Part shown: piece after piece, positions 19,089-30,700 of the stretch | How the letters are laid out: each line of letters begins with the position of its first letter | Numbering within the stretch: the stretch's first letter is position 1 | Assembly: GCA_001839685.1 (NCBI GenBank) | Contig: MLAK01000003.1 | Location: 72,076-136,075 of the forward strand | Reading direction: 5' to 3' | Source of the DNA: Tritrichomonas foetus | Lineage: Eukaryota; Parabasalia; Tritrichomonadida; Tritrichomonadidae | Length of the DNA stretch: 64,000 nt | Translations under genes and position numbers: made by a program | Notes under the pieces: generated by a model | The model's input: only the letters and a program-made list of their open reading frames with translations | Told to the model about the DNA's origin: nothing | Databases searched by the model: none

Positions 19089-22000
19089 ATGGATAGCGCT
19101 GACATTAACCCTGATGAAAATGAGGAATTAACACAAGAAAATATCTGGGAAATTGTCAGGCTGTTTTTCGAGGAAAAAGGATTGGTCAAACAACAATTGC
19201 GCTCATATGAAACATTCGTTAACCAGTCTATCGATCAAATTATCAACGATATGGGTGAAATCGAAATTCGACACAGAGATCTTAAAAGCACAATTACAGG
19301 AATCGCCAAACAAAACGAATCTGACGATGAATCCGATAATTCGAGTCGTATTATTATTACTTTTGACGAAATTTTGGTGTACAAGCCAGTTTGTATGGAA
19401 GTCGATAAAGATTCTTCTTCCACCCACAAACCAATGTTCCCACAGACGGCCAGATTAAGGCAATTAACATACGCCATGCCTGCTTACTGCGATATTAACA
19501 TGAACCTCCTTACAATCGAAGATGATGAAGTTCATGACGAATCAGAAACCGATAAAAACGTCGCTATTGCTAAATTGCCAGTTATGGTCAGATCTAAATT
19601 CTGTCTTATCCATAACGCTGTTTCTACTGTCGATGAATGTGAATTCGATCCAGGAGGTTATTTCATCGTAAATGGCTCAGAAAAAGTTATCATCGGCCAG
19701 GAACATATGGTCGTTAACAAACCAATCGTTTTCTCCAGAAAATCACTTCCAAAGTACGACTATATTGCTCAAATTCGTTCACAGCCTCTTGTTTGTGGCC
19801 GCATTTCCCAAAAATTCGATTTGTATCTTGTATCGCCAACAAAGAAGAATCCATTAAGGCCAATTCAAGGTAAATTGCCAAAAATGGAAAAGAATATTCC
19901 ACTTATGATCATTTTCAGAGCACTCAATGTTGTTTCAGACGAAGAAATTATGTCACACATTTGTTATGATCCAGAAGACTCAGAATTTTTGGATATGCTT
20001 CGTCCATCAATTGAAGAATCATCTTCAATTCACGACCAGCGTCTCGCTCTCGATTTCATCGGCAGGAGGTCAACAGTTGCAGGTAAAGAAAGAGAAGAAC
20101 GTGCAAAGAAAGCTTTAGAAATTTTGAATCAATTTTTACTTCCTCATCTTGGTGAAAAAGATTCTGACATCACTCGTAAAACATTCTTCATTGGTTATAT
20201 GACTCACCAGCTTGTGATGACTGCTTTAAGAAGAAGAGAAGAAGATGATAGAGATCACTACTGTAATAAGAGACTTGATTTAGCAGGTGCTCTTATTTCC
20301 AGCTTATTTGCTCAGCTTTTCGCCAAATTGAGAGATGATATTAAGAAGAACATCATGAAGAAGGCTAAGAGTGACTTCTCCAACATTTTCAGATCAACTG
20401 GCGCTAATAGCTTCATGCGAACAACTATTGGTGAACCAAATCGTTCCTCAATCATCACAAAAGGTCTTGAATACTCTATTGCTACAGGAAACTGGAACTC
20501 CAACCATCAAGCAGGTGGCTCTAAAGTCGGTGTTTCCCAAGCACTCAACAGACTCACATATATGGCCACACTTTCGAACTTGCGTCGTACAAACACACCA
20601 ATCGGAAGAGATGCCAAACTTACCAAACCAAGATACCTTCACAATACTCACTGGGGTTATATTTGTCCAGTGGAAACGCCAGAAGGTCAAGCATGCGGTC
20701 TTGTTAAGAATCTTGCACTTATGTCGATGATTACAGTCGACAGAGGTATCGAAGAAACTCGTAGAATTGCCGGCATTCTTGATGATGTTGGTGTTCGTCG
20801 TATTGAAGAAGCTTCACCATCACACATTAAAGGATCAACAAAGATTTTCATTAATGGTGCTTGGTACGGCATTTATAATGATGCTCACGAAGCAGTTCAG
20901 CGCTTAAGATCTTTCAGAAGATCATTACAACTTAAATCAGATGTTTCTATTGTACATAATATTGCGGATCAAGAAATCTTCATTTGGGCAGATGGAGGAC
21001 GTGTTACTCGTCCATTACTTATCGTTGAAGACAAACAATTAAAGATTTCGCATAGTGACTTTGAAAACAGAGATGATCCAATCATGTATTGGAAAGATTT
21101 ACTTCGAAGAGGTTACATTGAATATCTCGATGTTGATGAAGAAGAAAACCAAATGATTGCAATGGATCAAAAACAATTAGCAAGTTCATTCGATGAAAAC
21201 GCCTATTGTAGAACTTACACACATTGCGAAATTCATCCAGCACTCATTCTTGGTGTTTGTGGATCAATTATTCCATTCCCTGATCACAACCAGAGTCCAC
21301 GTAACGTGTATCAATGCGCTATGGGTAAACAAGCACTTGGTTTATATACAACAAACTTCCAACTTCGTATGGATTCTTCTTCTCACGTTCTTTGGTATCC
21401 ACAAAAGCCACTTGTTACCACACGTTCCATGCAGTACCTTCACTTCAAGGATCTTCCTGCAGGAATCAACGCATGTGTTGCAATTGCATGTTATACAGGT
21501 TACAACCAGGAAGACTCTGTCATTTTGAACCAATCTGCAATTGATAGAGGTCTTTTCCGATCATTCTTCTATAGAACTTATAAAGATACAGCAAAAGGTG
21601 ATCAAGAATTCACAATTCCACGTGCAGAAACTTGCAAATCACTTCGTACCGAAACTTATAATATCCTTGATGAAGATGGAACAGCAATTATCGGTAAGCA
21701 CGTACAAGGAAATGATGTTATCATTGGAAAAATCACACCAGATGCTCCAACACCAATCAACGATCGTGCATTCAAAGATGAATCAATCGATGTCAGACTT
21801 GGAGAGCGTGGTATTGTTGATCAAGTTATGCGTACCAAGAAATTATCTGGTGAAGATCACATTAAAGTTCGTATTAGGGCTGTTCGTGTTCCACAAGTTG
21901 GTGACAAGTTCTGTTCAAGACACGGACAGAAAGGTGTTTGTGGAATGACATATAGACAAGAAGATATGCCATTCACAAGAGAAGGAATTGTTCCTGATAT

Positions 22001-22634
22001 CATCATGAATCCGCACGCTATTCCATCACGTATGACACTTGGTCACTTGTTTGAGTGTCTTCTTGGAAAAGTTGCTGCACTTAACGGTATGGAAGGTGAT
22101 GCTACACCATTTAGAGACAACGTTAAAATCGATCTCATTGCAGATACACTCCAGAAACTTGGTTATGAACGTTATGGTAACGAAATATTCACCAATGGAA
22201 GAACAGGAAAACGCCTTAGAGCCAAATTATTCTTCGGCCCTACATATTATCAACGTCTTAAGCACATGGTTGCTGATAAAGTCCACGGAAGAGCAAGAGG
22301 ACCAAAGAACCAACTTCTTCGACAGCCACTTGAAGGAAGAAGCAGAAACGGTGGTCTCAGATTCGGAGAGATGGAAAGAGATTGTCTCGTTGCTCATGGT
22401 GTCAGCGCCCTTCTTCGTGATAGATTGTTCGAAAACTCTGATAGATATCTTGTATGTGTTTGCAAGAATTGCGGTCTTATCGCCGTACAAAACCCACAAA
22501 ACGAAAGGAAATGCACGGGATGCAAGGAAAAGGGCAAATTTGCAATTCTCGAAGTCCCATACGCCTTCAAACTCGTGCTTCAGGAACTCGTTTCCATGTG
22601 TATTGCCCCAAGACTCTCACTTACAGAACTTTAA
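19089..22634 (+). CDS. RPB2: RNA polymerase II second-largest subunit RPB2
   Basis: 1181 residues, slightly shorter than the yeast subunit (~1220). It forms the wall, lobe and half of the active site of nuclear RNA polymerase II. Recognisable in order are the protrusion and lobe, fork-loop region (RYLHNTHWGYICPVETPEGQ, about residues 516-535), the hybrid-binding GYNQEDSVILNQSAIDRG block (about 805-822), VPQVGDKFCSRHGQKG (about 935-950), IIMNPHAIPSRMTLGHL (about 970-990) and the C-terminal clamp zinc site (CVCKNCG...CTGC, about 1120-1145). The match to Pol II rather than Pol I or III rests on the RGIEETRRIAGILDDVGV region and general similarity, and is judged likely. The first ATG follows an Inr-like element. 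Confidence 0.93.
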   Translation: MDSADINPDENEELTQENIWEIVRLFFEEKGLVKQQLRSYETFVNQSIDQIINDMGEIEIRHRDLKSTITGIAKQNESDDESDNSSRIIITFDEILVYKPVCMEVDKDSSSTHKPMFPQTARLRQLTYAMPAYCDINMNLLTIEDDEVHDESETDKNVAIAKLPVMVRSKFCLIHNAVSTVDECEFDPGGYFIVNGSEKVIIGQEHMVVNKPIVFSRKSLPKYDYIAQIRSQPLVCGRISQKFDLYLVSPTKKNPLRPIQGKLPKMEKNIPLMIIFRALNVVSDEEIMSHICYDPEDSEFLDMLRPSIEESSSIHDQRLALDFIGRRSTVAGKEREERAKKALEILNQFLLPHLGEKDSDITRKTFFIGYMTHQLVMTALRRREEDDRDHYCNKRLDLAGALISSLFAQLFAKLRDDIKKNIMKKAKSDFSNIFRSTGANSFMRTTIGEPNRSSIITKGLEYSIATGNWNSNHQAGGSKVGVSQALNRLTYMATLSNLRRTNTPIGRDAKLTKPRYLHNTHWGYICPVETPEGQACGLVKNLALMSMITVDRGIEETRRIAGILDDVGVRRIEEASPSHIKGSTKIFINGAWYGIYNDAHEAVQRLRSFRRSLQLKSDVSIVHNIADQEIFIWADGGRVTRPLLIVEDKQLKISHSDFENRDDPIMYWKDLLRRGYIEYLDVDEEENQMIAMDQKQLASSFDENAYCRTYTHCEIHPALILGVCGSIIPFPDHNQSPRNVYQCAMGKQALGLYTTNFQLRMDSSSHVLWYPQKPLVTTRSMQYLHFKDLPAGINACVAIACYTGYNQEDSVILNQSAIDRGLFRSFFYRTYKDTAKGDQEFTIPRAETCKSLRTETYNILDEDGTAIIGKHVQGNDVIIGKITPDAPTPINDRAFKDESIDVRLGERGIVDQVMRTKKLSGEDHIKVRIRAVRVPQVGDKFCSRHGQKGVCGMTYRQEDMPFTREGIVPDIIMNPHAIPSRMTLGHLFECLLGKVAALNGMEGDATPFRDNVKIDLIADTLQKLGYERYGNEIFTNGRTGKRLRAKLFFGPTYYQRLKHMVADKVHGRARGPKNQLLRQPLEGRSRNGGLRFGEMERDCLVAHGVSALLRDRLFENSDRYLVCVCKNCGLIAVQNPQNERKCTGCKEKGKFAILEVPYAFKLVLQELVSMCIAPRLSLTEL

Positions 22635-23010
22635 ACATACAAATTTAATTATAAATAACTATAAATGGATTACTATTTTATGAATAAAGATTACCTCATT
22701 GTTATATATCTAGTTTTCTTTCTTCATTAATTTTTGTAATTCATTTGTTTCATGACTTAATCTATTGTTTGAAGTATTAATTCATTACTTAGAACAAAAG
22801 TGTTATACTTGATAAACTGTGAACTATATGATGTATTTTACCTGAAGTTACTCTGCTTCAGGTTTTTCGTGCTTTTGGCATAGATTAAAAACTGATTTTT
22901 TTTAAAAAAAACTATAAAGTTAAAAAATTAGATATTTAGTTAAGAAATAAATCATTAAGGTTCTAGGATTCGTATTTCTTAATTAAAAAATAATGTTATT
23001 ACTCTTAAAC
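22635..23010. other. Convergent intergenic region with hairpin
   Basis: 376 AT-rich bases between the 3' ends of RPB2 and a coiled-coil gene. It contains a conspicuous stem-loop followed by T residues at 22840-22867. Confidence 0.55.
22840..22867 (+). terminator. Stem-loop followed by T-run, downstream of RPB2
   Basis: ACCTGAAG and CTTCAGGT form a perfect 8-bp stem around an 8-base loop, followed directly by T5. It is shaped like an intrinsic terminator but lies in a eukaryotic Pol II context, 206 bases after the stop codon. A 3'-end processing signal, a Pol III-type end of a small RNA, or chance are all possible. Confidence 0.3.
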
Positions 23011-24186
23011 TTAAGTTGCAGAAATCCTCATTCCACGTGGGCGTGAAGCTACTGGAGTGCTAGCTTTAATTCTTTCATTATTTCTTATTCTTGATAGTTC
23101 ACCACCAGCAGCACCTTTAGCTTCGTCAAGCTGCTTTTGAAGGTGATCAACTGACATTCTAAGTTTGGTAACCTCAGCAGTGGATTCAGATAATTCTTTT
23201 TGTTTCTTTCTGTCCCAAAATGTTTCGAAAGATTTTCGCTGTTGTTCTTGTGAATTCAATTTATTTTGACGCTGAAGTTTGAATGATCTTTGGAACCTTT
23301 CACTCATTGTATCAAGCTCCTCTCGTTCTTTCTTAATTACTTCATTATGAAGTGCATCAGCATCTTCATATTGCCTTATTGTTGCAGATTTATATTCACG
23401 AACTCTAGTATCAAGAACTTTATTTGAGAATTTTGAATATTCTACTGGAAGTGTGGTTGGAGTATGCGATCCAAACTGCAAAAGATCATCTTTCAGTCTA
23501 TTCTCATGATCTAAGTGTGCTGCTTCTTGAATTTCTTCGAATCTTTGTTTTCGATAAATGGCGCGGTTTCTTGCTTCAGAATATTCACTTTGTGCAGCTG
23601 ATAATTTCTTCTCAAGTTCTTGAATTTTCAGCAACCTTGGACCAAGACGTCTTGAATCGACTTCATATTCAATACAATTTTCAATAGTTGTGTCTATACT
23701 CCTACTTAGTGGATAATGTCTCTTAGATACTTCAAGAACACGTTTTGTTTTAAGAACAGGTGTTACTGCAAGTCTTGTTGGAATGTCTACAGAAGCTAAG
23801 CTTGCTCCTTGAATTAAACTTGTTCCAGTCTTTTGAAGGCGATCATTTTGAAATGTATCATTACTAGTAAATCGTAATGAACGGTTCCTTATGTTGTTTG
23901 GATTTTCTGGTGTGTCATATTGGAATTTCTTTGGACCATGTTGCATTTCACCCAAAACTTCTTCAATTTTACTGGCCATTCCATCACGTCTTTCAAGAAT
24001 ACAATCTTTGCGCATTTGTGTCAATGTTGCTATGACGCCTTTTGCCAAGCGTGGAGGGACTTCATCGCATGGTTCCCCACGTAAGAGACCTTCTATACAT
24101 TTGTTTATATCATAATCAGATACACTCGAATCATGAAGACTACGTGTGCGCAATGAACGCTTCATTTTGAATTCTTTCTTCAACAT
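23011..24186 (-). CDS. Coiled-coil protein of a three-member family in this window (member A)
   Basis: 391 residues from the ATG at 24186; the open frame extends six bases upstream to a TTG. It has a basic N-terminus, then a helical N-terminal module (CIEGLLRGEPCDEVPPRLAKGVIATLTQMRKDCILERR, about 30-70), a linker, and a long coiled coil from about 185 to 370. The order and spacing of helices, with an Arg-rich block followed by 'Y..A..L......E..E......F......L......W', match the proteins at 38023 and 60805. An Inr-like TCATTT sits 15 bases upstream. A cytoskeletal role is likely by composition but not demonstrated; no named family was recognised. Confidence 0.75.
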   Translation of the reverse strand: MLKKEFKMKRSLRTRSLHDSSVSDYDINKCIEGLLRGEPCDEVPPRLAKGVIATLTQMRKDCILERRDGMASKIEEVLGEMQHGPKKFQYDTPENPNNIRNRSLRFTSNDTFQNDRLQKTGTSLIQGASLASVDIPTRLAVTPVLKTKRVLEVSKRHYPLSRSIDTTIENCIEYEVDSRRLGPRLLKIQELEKKLSAAQSEYSEARNRAIYRKQRFEEIQEAAHLDHENRLKDDLLQFGSHTPTTLPVEYSKFSNKVLDTRVREYKSATIRQYEDADALHNEVIKKEREELDTMSERFQRSFKLQRQNKLNSQEQQRKSFETFWDRKKQKELSESTAEVTKLRMSVDHLQKQLDEAKGAAGGELSRIRNNERIKASTPVASRPRGMRISAT

Positions 24187-24198
24187 ACTCAAAAAGTC

Positions 24199-24204
24199 AA
24201 ATGA
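24199..24204 (-). promoter_or_regulatory. Putative Inr of coiled-coil gene A
   Basis: TCATTT on the minus strand, its A 16 bases before the ATG at 24186, fits the parabasalid initiator consensus. Confidence 0.35.
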
Positions 24205-24755
24205 GAAAAATATTTCTCAGGAAAAATGAGTGTATTCGAATGCGTTAATCATGTGGATTGTCTGATGTGTAACGGATTTTTTTCCATAAATTTCGGACAT
24301 TTCTTTCCAATGATTCCTTCGAAAGAATCTGATATTAATAAATACTTTTGGAATCATCTAATATTGACATAATCTTTAAGAATCTTTTTTTGTTATTTTT
24401 TTTGAGAGAGAGGTAAGAAAAAAACGTTGATTCCTAATAATACAGAAATTCACATTTGCTGCAGAAAAGTAATTCACAATAATATTTATATATGCTAAAA
24501 CTTTATGTACGAGAAATAAATCCTTTTTGTAAAAGCATTTTTTTCATTTCTCGAATATTGCAGCATTACATTATGATGTTCTTATGCATAAACATCTTGT
24601 ATGTAAGTTAGTAAACATGAATTAATGATATTCTGACAAAAATTATTGCTAGATTACGAATCGTAAAATCGCTTCTTTGTTTTCATTCAAGCAGCTAGAA
24701 TAAAATTTGCCATTTATTCATTGAAAAAGTTCGATACGATAATTGGTGAATTTGC

Positions 24756-24762
24756 TCACTTT
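24756..24762 (+). promoter_or_regulatory. Putative Inr of the RNF213-like gene
   Basis: TCACTTT with its A 10 bases before the ATG at 24768 matches the TCA-Py-(T/A) initiator pattern. Confidence 0.4.
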
Positions 24763-24767
24763 AAAAC

Positions 24768-27700
24768 ATGCGGAGCTCATCCACACTTTCAATAAGAATT
24801 CATCAAATTCTACATAATGGAACTATTTCAATCAGCATGAACGAAATAAAAGTTTATATCGAGGACAATAAAAATAATGTGAAATTTTGTCGAACGTTTT
24901 ATCAAGAAGAGCTCGACTCAATTAACGTAGCATCTTCTATTGCATTAGATAAGAGAGATAATGATTCAATAGAATTTATGAAAATTTATTCATATGCATT
25001 GGATTTTCAAAAATGCTTCATAGTTCTTTATCACTATGGGATTTCGAACCAAGTGATCAAAGATACCAAATTCCTCAAATTACAACAAATGTACGAAAAT
25101 AAATTTTCTATTTTCGAGAAACTTATTAAGCAGCTCCACCAACACACAAAAGAATATGATCCTGATATTTCTGTTCAAATAAAAGATTTTGAAGCAAAAG
25201 TACCCCTCATTCCACCATTTTTCACTGTTGAAAATATTATTTTTAATACCAGTAAGAGTATTGAATATCTCAATCCCATTCAATCAAAAGAACCAAAACT
25301 CAAAAAGATTTTTAGATACATGTTTCACCAAGAAATTAAAGCTCCCAAACCAAGCACATATCCATATTTAAGTATGATTGATTTTATTAATAAACTATTT
25401 GATACGGAAAATCATTCTGGAGGTCGTTTGGTGAATTTTGATAATAACAAATATCGCAGATTAGTCGATCATATAAAAACAGTTCAGAAATCGTTAAATG
25501 TTAAAAGCGTCCACATGATCAAGGTGAATGAACCTTCTCATTGTTTTCATCTTCTTTATCCAGTTTCTAAGCTAGTTATTGGTAATAAACCTTTGTTTTA
25601 CCAAATTTTATATTGCAATAACAGAACCAAAGTCAAATTATTTATCAAAAACTTTAAACGGCAAAATCAATCCAATTCATGTATAATTTTTCATCCCGAA
25701 TTTTTAAATGAAGGTGAATTAAATATATTGAAAGAAGAAATCAAAATTTTAGTCGGTCAATTTCTATCAAAATCACAATCAAAACGATTTTTAATCATTT
25801 CATCAACAGATTTTAATTATGATCCTGATTTTACATCATTTTTTGATAATGAGCTTGTTTCACTCGGAAGAGAATTCACTGTTGAAAGTAACAAATCACA
25901 AGTTGAAGCAAAATTAATTCAAGGAAGCTCAAGAGGATGTGGAAAAACACATTTTATTAAAAATATTCTTGATGTTAAACAATTCTATTTTGTTGATAGT
26001 GAATGTCCACATTTTCAAGGAATTGAGATCGATGGAAATACAAAAACTGATTTTCGGGCTTGCTTCAACTTTTCAATCGAAATGTTTAAAGATAAAATAG
26101 ATTTCTGGGATGAATTGTTTGGAACAATATTTTATAATATATTCTTAACAGACACCGTTCCAATTTTACATGAACAAAATAAAGCATACTTGTTTTTTGA
26201 AGAGCCTATTCCTAATTTAATAACCGATTTAAATGAGTTTCCTTTTCCTTTAACACATAATAACCAAATTTTCATTCATCCAGAATATGCCGATTCAACC
26301 ATTAATGAAGATTCACGCAATAAAAGGATGAAATCACCCATAGTTTTCAAAATAATTGATGATTCCATCAAAACTACTGATGATGAATATGAATATTCCA
26401 GTGATGATGAGGTGAATGAGGCTAAGATTTGGAAGCAGAATGAAATTTTATATCAGAATATTACTTTACTTGATTTGAAAAAGTCAGCATTAGAAAATAA
26501 ATACAGCTACTTCAAACATTTTGATGGAAAAAGTCTATATGAAATATTAAAAGAAGTATATAAAGTTTTATTTGATGAAGAATTATCAAATGATAAATTG
26601 ACAATGAGAATTATTTATCATATTTTTGATTATATATCATTTATTGTTAATAGTTATAAACATTGCTTTAAAATCCGAAATCAGATGGATCATCTAGCTT
26701 ATTTTCATCTTTTATTATTATCTGCTTTTCACCTTTATAATTTAGCTCCTGAAAATCAATTTTCAATTTTATGCCCAGATGATATGTTCTCGTCAAATAC
26801 CGATACCAAAAAAATTATTCTTTATACCACAAGAAATGAAAATGAACTTATTGATTTTGAACATTTAATGAATTCTGAGATGATTTTTAAAGACATCACA
26901 AAATTTAAATTTCAAAATTTAAATCACAAATATTTTCAAATTAAGCAAGTTAATCCGTCTCAAAATGATCAAATTGAGATATATTCTCATTTAATCAAAA
27001 GTCTTACGAGCGATAAAGAAATTATACAAAAGGTTTGTTGTTTTAAAATTATGGAAATATTTCAAACTGAAAATTGCATTTTAAATGACATTTATCAAAA
27101 TAGCGTAACACATAAAAAATGTTTTGGTAATCAATTGCAAGCATTAATTAATCAAAATTATCTTAATTTGAATAATAATCCTTCCAACCATTTTCTTTAT
27201 TTGAAATATTTTTTGAAAACAATGTATAATATGATTGATTTTCAAAAAATTAAAACAATTAAAGATCTTCAAAAAGAAATTAGTAAATATTTCGAACCAT
27301 CATATGAACATTCAGAAATTGTTTCTTTTACCCTAACATGGCAATTGTTCTTTAAATCAATAATTATTTTAACGCGAATAAAGTTAAAACAAGTGACCAT
27401 TTTAGCTGGTGACACAGGATGTGGGAAAACATCATTAATAGCAATGCTAAAGAAACTTTTGTCTTTTTGTCCACAAACTGACGTAAAATTTTCTCAGAAT
27501 TTCAATGTTCATGGTGATGTTGGGAGAAAAGAAATAAAATTATATTGCTCCAATAATAACTCTAATTCTTATGTTTTAGATGAATTTAATACATCAGATA
27601 GTTTATCATATATTGAAAATACTTTTCTTAAGAAAAGTAAAAGACCTAAATCTTTTATTGGAGCAATCAACCCTCTAATTAAATCAAATCCAATATCAAT

Positions 27701-30700
27701 CATGCTATCAAAAGTTGGAATGAAACAAAATATAAATTTGAAATTGCCCAATATTTATTTAATTGAATCTCTTGAAAAAGAGGAAATAACTAATATTAGT
27801 GAATATAAATATTTTGTTCATCCTTTACGACGAACCAATGAATTAACAATCAACATGAATCCAATTGCATTAAATCCTAATGAGGATTATTTTTTACCTG
27901 ATGATGAAAAAATAACAATGAAAAATCACCTTAAAAGCCTAATAAATAAAAACCCTTCGTTGATTGATAAAAGCGAACATATAATTGATCAAATGATAAA
28001 TCCATTATTTGAATCGATATCTTGGATTCGTAATTTTATGAATGAAAGAGCATATGTTTCTAACAGAGATGTGAACAATTTCTTTGACTTTTTTACTGAA
28101 TATTATTCTGCTCTAAAAAACGAAGAAGACAATTCGGTTAAATATTCAATCCTTTTCTCTTTGATTACTGTTTTTCTTCTCCGTCTTCCCAGTATTATAA
28201 AATTAAATGATGAAAATTCAGAAGACATTGAAAACCATGCAAAAATTATGAAGATAAATATTCTAAGAAGTCATGAAAAACTTTATGTTAGAAAGAGTTT
28301 CACGCAAGTGATTGAAAAAAGTTTGGGAATTAATGGAACATCATTAGACTTGTTTACAAGATTTGCCTTCTGGTATAATTGGAATTTATATGTTTGTGAT
28401 CCAAAAATATGGAAATTTAAATCTTTTATGTATCAGATTTTAATTATTACAATCACTATTAAGCTTAATAAAACATGCTTCATTTTAGGGCTACCAGGAA
28501 CATCTAAATCATTTTCACTGGCAAAATTTTTCCAAAAAAATCCTAAAATCTTTAATACTACTTATATGTGTAGTCGTGGATCATCAAGTGAAGGACTTAA
28601 ATCACAATTTTATGATGCTGCATATGAAAAACTATTCAATAGAAAAGATAGTTGTTGCTCTTTAGAAGAATTGGCCCTTGCAAATCCTAACCCCAAACGT
28701 CCATTAAAATATCTTCATCAAGTTTTAGATTCTGGAGTTGAAATTAATATCATTGACGGAAGTCCCATCCATAAAAAAGTTTCGTGTATTGGTGTCTCGA
28801 ACTATGCAATGGATTTGGCGAATATGAATCGAGGAATTTTAATTTATACTGATATACCGTGCGTTTCCGAATTAAAAAGAGTATTTTGTCAAAATCTGAC
28901 TCAAGAGTCAATGCAAATCGATACAATCACATCATTTAACCTATTTTCACCAGAATTTTCGAAAATATATCAACAATTCATTAATTTTAAAAGAGATGAT
29001 AGCTGGGCAGATAAATTCTTTCAAGCATTATGGCCTGAAGAGACAGATCTCCCGGATTCAATTTCATTACGTTCAATTTATACTTTATTTTTAATATCAA
29101 ACTATGATAAACAAGAAATTGACGAAGATTATTTTTGTGAAGTGGCTCGAGAGCTTTTTAATGCAAGGAGACTTATGCATTCTGAAGGTGACTATAAAGA
29201 TATTTCAATTCAAACATTCAATTTTATTCTTAAATTGTATCCTAATATCAGAAAATATTCAAATGGTTTAATAAAAGGCCCAAGAGGAGAAAATGAAATT
29301 CCTAATTTTAAAAACTATTATATCAACAGGGACAAAAGATCAATAATTTTTGATCAATCAAATGATGAATATTTGATCTTAATTGATAATTTATCAATTT
29401 GCTTAAATCGATTCAGAAGCTCTTTCACATCAATAAAATCCCTTTGTATTTTGACCAATAATTATGATGCTTTAGAAAACTTGGAAGATTTAATTATTCA
29501 AGGTTTACCAGCAGAAGTTTCAACTTTTAATTTTCTTTTAAATTCCAATGAAAAAGAAAAAGTGATCAAGGAATTATTAAATTATTCAATTAATTATCCT
29601 TCAGTTCAACAAATAAAGTATTTCTTTTCCAAAGATTTTAAGATGGATAATATGAAACATACTCAACAAGCTTTGACACAATTTATTCCTTTAATGAGTG
29701 AAGAATCTGTGTTACCAGTTATTATAGATAATCATACAATGACTGATTCTCTACTTGATGTATTGAATACTAATCGAATTGAAAAAACTGATGGGAAATG
29801 TAACGCGTTAATTAGTTATGATGGATTTTCTTGGAGTTTTGATGTCTTTGTTAGATTTTCTTTGCTTCTTATTCTAGATATTACTGATTTTCAAAAGAAT
29901 TTTGATCAATTTCCACTCCCTTTATTAGATCGACTTGAAATTATTTATCTCGATTGGGATTTACTAAAATATGTTGTTTATTTAAGCTTTTTAAAGAAAT
30001 CTAAAAAAATACAACAAGATTTTATAAAAAGTGAATTTAGGAATGTTAAACACTTTATAGATTCCATTGACCACAGCATTTTCCAATATTTGGAGCAACA
30101 AAAACTACCTGATAATAAATGCCCAGAACGGTTTAACAATCAATGTGATGAAATTATTCATTCTGATCCTTATATTTTGTTGAAAGAGTATGAAAATGAT
30201 AAAAAACTGGAATTTATTCAAGATGATAATTATCGAGAATTTTTGAAATCTGAACGCTGGGAAAATTCAATTAAATGCGTAATTTGTACAAAATCTATGA
30301 TTAATGATAATATTAATAGTTATTTTAATGGAAGAGCTTATATTATTGAAGGTGATTTAATCATAAATGAAGAAAAATTATCTGAGAAAATTCAGAAACT
30401 AAATCTTAGTGAAAATCCATTACTAATTATTAAATTCAAAAATTATAATGGAATTCAAGACCAACAAATTAAAAAAATTGTTGATAGATTTGATATAAAC
30501 ACGATGATTATTTATTATCAATGTGATATAAATAAAATTAAAACATCACTTTTTTGGCCAGTTTTTTGGATGGAAGAAATTTCTAATAATGAATTTATTC
30601 CAAGAACAATTAATTCGAAAAAATTAAAATGCATTTTTGAAAATATTTCCTCAGATAATAATAAAACTATTAAATTGAATATATTCATAGAGAGCTTATT

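Larger units (their letters stand above)
24187..24767. other. Divergent promoter region
   Basis: 581 AT-rich bases between a coiled-coil gene and the giant AAA gene. No coding signal. Inr-like elements occur close to both start codons. Confidence 0.55.
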
